A stretch of DNA of 64,000 nt, from NCBI RefSeq assembly GCF_051020975.1, contig NW_027478168.1, forward strand, positions 1,488,001 through 1,552,000, given 5' to 3'. Origin of the DNA: Osmia lignaria lignaria. Its lineage: Eukaryota; Arthropoda; Insecta; Hymenoptera; Megachilidae. The position numbers and the translations under genes are program-made. The stretch's first letter is position 1; each line of letters starts with the position of its first letter. Below the pieces are notes generated by a model. That model did no database searches. It was not told where the DNA came from and worked only from the letters and a program-made list of their open reading frames with translations. Positions 61,825-64,000 of the stretch are shown piece by piece.

Positions 61825-62146
61825 GGTCTCTTAACATTTTCCCATATCTGGCATCGTTTCCGAGATATTTGCAGATTTAGCTCAAGGGAAGGGGCCTGAC
61901 GGACATATTCCGAGATATTTCTTCTTCTTGTTGTTCCTCTTCTGCACAGCTAAGCTGGAAGTGGCATTTGCAGGTCGCAATCGTGCAGAGTTATCTCAAA
62001 GAAAGGGGCCACGGTGTTTCTGTATCTCTATTATGTTGGTGCGGCTTCGGAACTTTTAAATATCTCGATATATCTCGAAAACTACGCTTCTGATCAAAAA
62101 ATCTCAGAGAACGTAAATTGTAGGAAACATTATTCTCTACAAAAAA
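61825..62146 (+). repeat. Outlier monomer with clustered changes
   Basis: The start reads TTTTCCCATATCTGGCATCG where others have TTTTGCCATAGCTCGCTTCG, so several substitutions fall within 20 bases. A further change gives ATTTAGCTC, which puts TAG (61878-61880) at codon 4 of the common frame. The rest is the third unit of the 58-64 kb cassette. It is the most altered leader I noticed in the window. Confidence 0.75.
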
Positions 62147-63756
62147 GGTCTCTTAACATTTTGCCATAGCTCGCTTGGTTTCCGAGATATTTGCAGATTT
62201 ATCTCAAGGGAAGGGGCCTGACGGACATATTTCGAGATATTTCTTCTTCTTGTTGTTCTTCTTCTGCACAGCTAAGCTGGAAGTGGCATTTGCAGCTCGC
62301 AATAGTGCAGAGTTACATCAAAGAAAGGGGCCACGGTGTGTCTGTATCTCTATTATGTTGGTGCCGCTTCGGAACTTTTAAATATCTTGATATATCTCGA
62401 GAACTACGCATCCGATCAAAAAATATCATAGAACATAAAAAGTAGGAAACTTAATTCTCTACAAAAAAGGTCTCTTAACATTTTGCCATAGCTCGCTTCG
62501 TTTCCGAGATATTTGCAGATTTATCTCGAGGGAAGGGGCCTGACGCACATATTTCGAGATATTTCTTCTTCTTGTTGTTCTTCTTCTGCACAGCTAAGCT
62601 GGAAGCGGCATTTGCGGCTCGCACTAGTGCAGAGTTATCTCAAAGAAAGGGGCCACGGTGTTTCTGTATCTCTATTATGTTGGTGCGGCCTCGGAACTTT
62701 TAAATATCTTGATATATCTCGAGAACTACGCCTCTGATCGAAAAATATCATAGACCATAAAAAGTAGGAAACTTAATTCTCTACAAAAAAGGTCTCTTAA
62801 CATTTTGCCATAGCTCGCTTCGTTTCCGAGATATTTGCAGATTTATCTCAAGGGAAGGGGCCTGACGGACATATTCCGAGATATTTCTTCTTCTTGTTGT
62901 TCCTCTTCTGCACAGCTAAGCTGGAAGTGGCATTTGCAGGTCGCAATAGTGCAGAGTTATCTCAAAGAAAGGGTCCACGGTGTGTCTGTATCTCTATTAT
63001 GTTGGTGCGGCTTCGGAACTTTTAAATATCTCGATATATCTCGAAAACTACGCTTCTGATCAAAAAATCTCAGAGAACGTAAATTGTAGGAAACATTATT
63101 CTCTACAAAAAAGGTCTCTTAACATTTTGCCATAGCTCGCTTGGTTTCCGAGATATTTGCAGATTTATCTCAAGGGAAGGGGCCTGACGGACATATTTCG
63201 AGATATTTCTTCTTCTTGTTGTTCTTCTTCTGCACAGCTAAGCTGGAAGTGGCATTTGCAGCTCGCAATAGTGCAGAGTTACATCAAAGAAAGGGGCCAC
63301 GGTGTGTCTGTATCTCTATTATGTTGGTGCCGCTTCGGAACTTTTAAATATCTTGATATATCTCGAGAACTACGCATCCGATCAAAAAATATCATAGAAC
63401 ATAAAAAGTAGGAAACTTAATTCTCTACAAAAAAGGTCTCTTAACATTTTGCCATAGCTCGCTTCGTTTCCGAGATATTTGCAGATTTATCTCGAGGGAA
63501 GGGGCCTGACGGACATATTTCGAGATATTTCTTCTTCTTGTTGTTCTTCTTCTGCACAGCTAAGCTGGAAGCGGCATTTGCGGCTCGCACTAGTGCAGAG
63601 TTATCTCAAAGAAAGGGGCCACGGTGTTTCTGTATCTCTATTATGTTGGTGCGGCCTCGGAACTTTTAAATATCTTGATATATCTCGAGAACTACGCCTC
63701 TGATCGAAAAATATCATAGACCATAAAAAGTAGGAAACTTAATTCTCTACAAAAAA

Positions 63757-64000
63757 GGTCTCTTAACATTTTGCCATAGCTCGCTTCGTTTCCGAGATAT
63801 TTGCAGATTTATCTCAAGGGAAGGGGCCTGACGGACATATTCCGAGATATTTCTTCTTCTTGTTGTTCCTCTTCTGCACAGCTAAGCTGGAAGTGGCATT
63901 TGCAGGTCGCAATAGTGCAGAGTTATCTCAAAGAAAGGGTCCACGGTGTGTCTGTATCTCTATTATGTTGGTGCGGCTTCGGAACTTTTAAATATCTCGA
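63757..64000 (+). repeat. Partial monomer cut by the window end
   Basis: This is the first 244 bp of the next unit, ending at TATCTCGA in the middle of the 243-255 motif. It matches the unit at 62791 (ATTCCGAG, TTCCTCTTCTGC, CAGGTCGC, GGTCCACGGTGTGTC), so the 966-bp series continues past the window. Confidence 0.9.

Larger units (their letters stand above)
1..64000. repeat. Satellite DNA array, 322-bp monomer, 198 complete copies plus one partial
   Basis: The whole window is a head-to-tail array of one 322-bp unit. With the phase at base 1, units start at 1 + 322n and the last complete one ends at 63756. Recurrent landmarks (GGTCTCTTAAC at unit position 1, GATATTTGCAG around 40, CTGATCAAAA around 267) stay in register throughout, so net length change is zero over 64 kb. 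Copies differ by substitutions only; by eye most pairs look about 90-99% identical. All units have the same orientation. No transposon, gene or unique spacer interrupts the array, and both window ends are inside it. Such arrays are known from centromeric and pericentromeric heterochromatin of eukaryotes. The length is close to two nucleosome repeats (2 x 161), which is suggestive only. I do not recognise the satellite family. Confidence 0.98.
57961..64000 (+). repeat. Right part of the window: three-unit cassette, four occurrences
   Basis: A three-unit cassette starts at 57961, 61181, 62147 and 63113. Its first unit has GGTGCCGCTTCGG and ATCCGATC; the second has CGCCTCTGATCG; the third has TTCCTCTTCTGC and CAGGTCGC. 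The last two occurrences are adjacent (966 bp period) and nearly identical, and the window ends inside the last one. Units between 58927 and 61180 are a mix that includes a further copy of the 54.7 kb units. Confidence 0.8.

Noticed and set aside
45..63703. Plus-strand 74- to 84-codon frames, one per monomer, as a family of small Ser/Cys-rich proteins
   Set aside because: They begin at TTG rather than ATG, have in-frame stops in several units, change frame from unit to unit, and the Ser/Cys run is only the TTC/TTG tract read in one frame.
1..64000. CRISPR array
   Set aside because: There are no short repeats separated by unique spacers. The whole 322-bp unit is repeated and the sequence between any two landmarks is equally conserved.
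1..64000. Transposon-derived tandem array or LTR/terminal-repeat element
   Set aside because: No target-site duplication, terminal inverted repeat, polymerase or transposase frame is visible, and no unit boundary differs from any other.
1..64000. Assignment to a named satellite family or species
   Set aside because: I do not recognise the monomer. Beetles and other insects have satellites of 300-360 bp, but length alone does not identify one. A similarity search of the 322-bp consensus against repeat databases would decide.

Overview
This window is one uninterrupted tandem array of satellite DNA. I see no protein-coding gene, RNA gene, mobile element, CRISPR array or unique sequence in it. 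The repeat unit is 322 bp (about 40% G+C, counted on one type monomer). With the phase set at base 1 (GGTCTC), the window holds 198 complete monomers (1-63756) and the first 244 bp of a 199th (63757-64000). Both ends lie inside the array, so it continues on each side. The unit never slips: homologous points fall at exact multiples of 322 from one end to the other, so there is no net insertion or deletion in 64 kb. Monomers differ only by base substitutions.

Kind of organism: a long, homogenised array with nested multi-monomer repeats is typical of eukaryotic pericentromeric or other constitutive heterochromatin. The type monomer has 12 CpG dinucleotides, about what its base composition predicts. 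That argues against a heavily CpG-methylated genome such as a vertebrate or most plants and fits an invertebrate, perhaps an insect; this is an inference and I cannot name the species or satellite family.

Layout. 1-5152: monomer families with a recurrent A-B-C cassette at 1, 1933 and 4187. 5153-9016: a block that reappears, rearranged, at 22863-25116 and 27049-30590. 10305-15456: an eight-monomer (2576 bp) block present twice in direct tandem. 17711-22862: a nine-monomer (2898 bp) periodicity. 25117-27048: a distant copy of the A-B-C-D cassette. 31557-36386: a six-monomer (1932 bp) periodicity followed by a distant copy of part of the 10-15 kb block. 36387-47980: the most regular part, with nested 6-, 12- and 4-monomer duplications and amplification of one variant (called AHL here). 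From about 50 kb to the end, monomers carry more private substitutions, but new local 7-, 8-, 10- and 3-monomer duplications are visible.

Each monomer contains a short internal direct repeat (24/27 identical, 114 bp apart), a small dyad GAGATA...TATCTC, a TTC/TTG trinucleotide tract, and repeated copies of a TATCTCGA-like motif in both orientations. Nearly every monomer has a 74-codon open frame, but it begins at TTG, is not anchored by ATG, is broken in several monomers and changes frame from monomer to monomer because 322 is not divisible by 3. I treat it as a by-product of homogenisation. The biological interest is the record of unequal exchange and gene conversion: chimeric monomers, tracer mutations copied through blocks, and the exact conservation of unit length.
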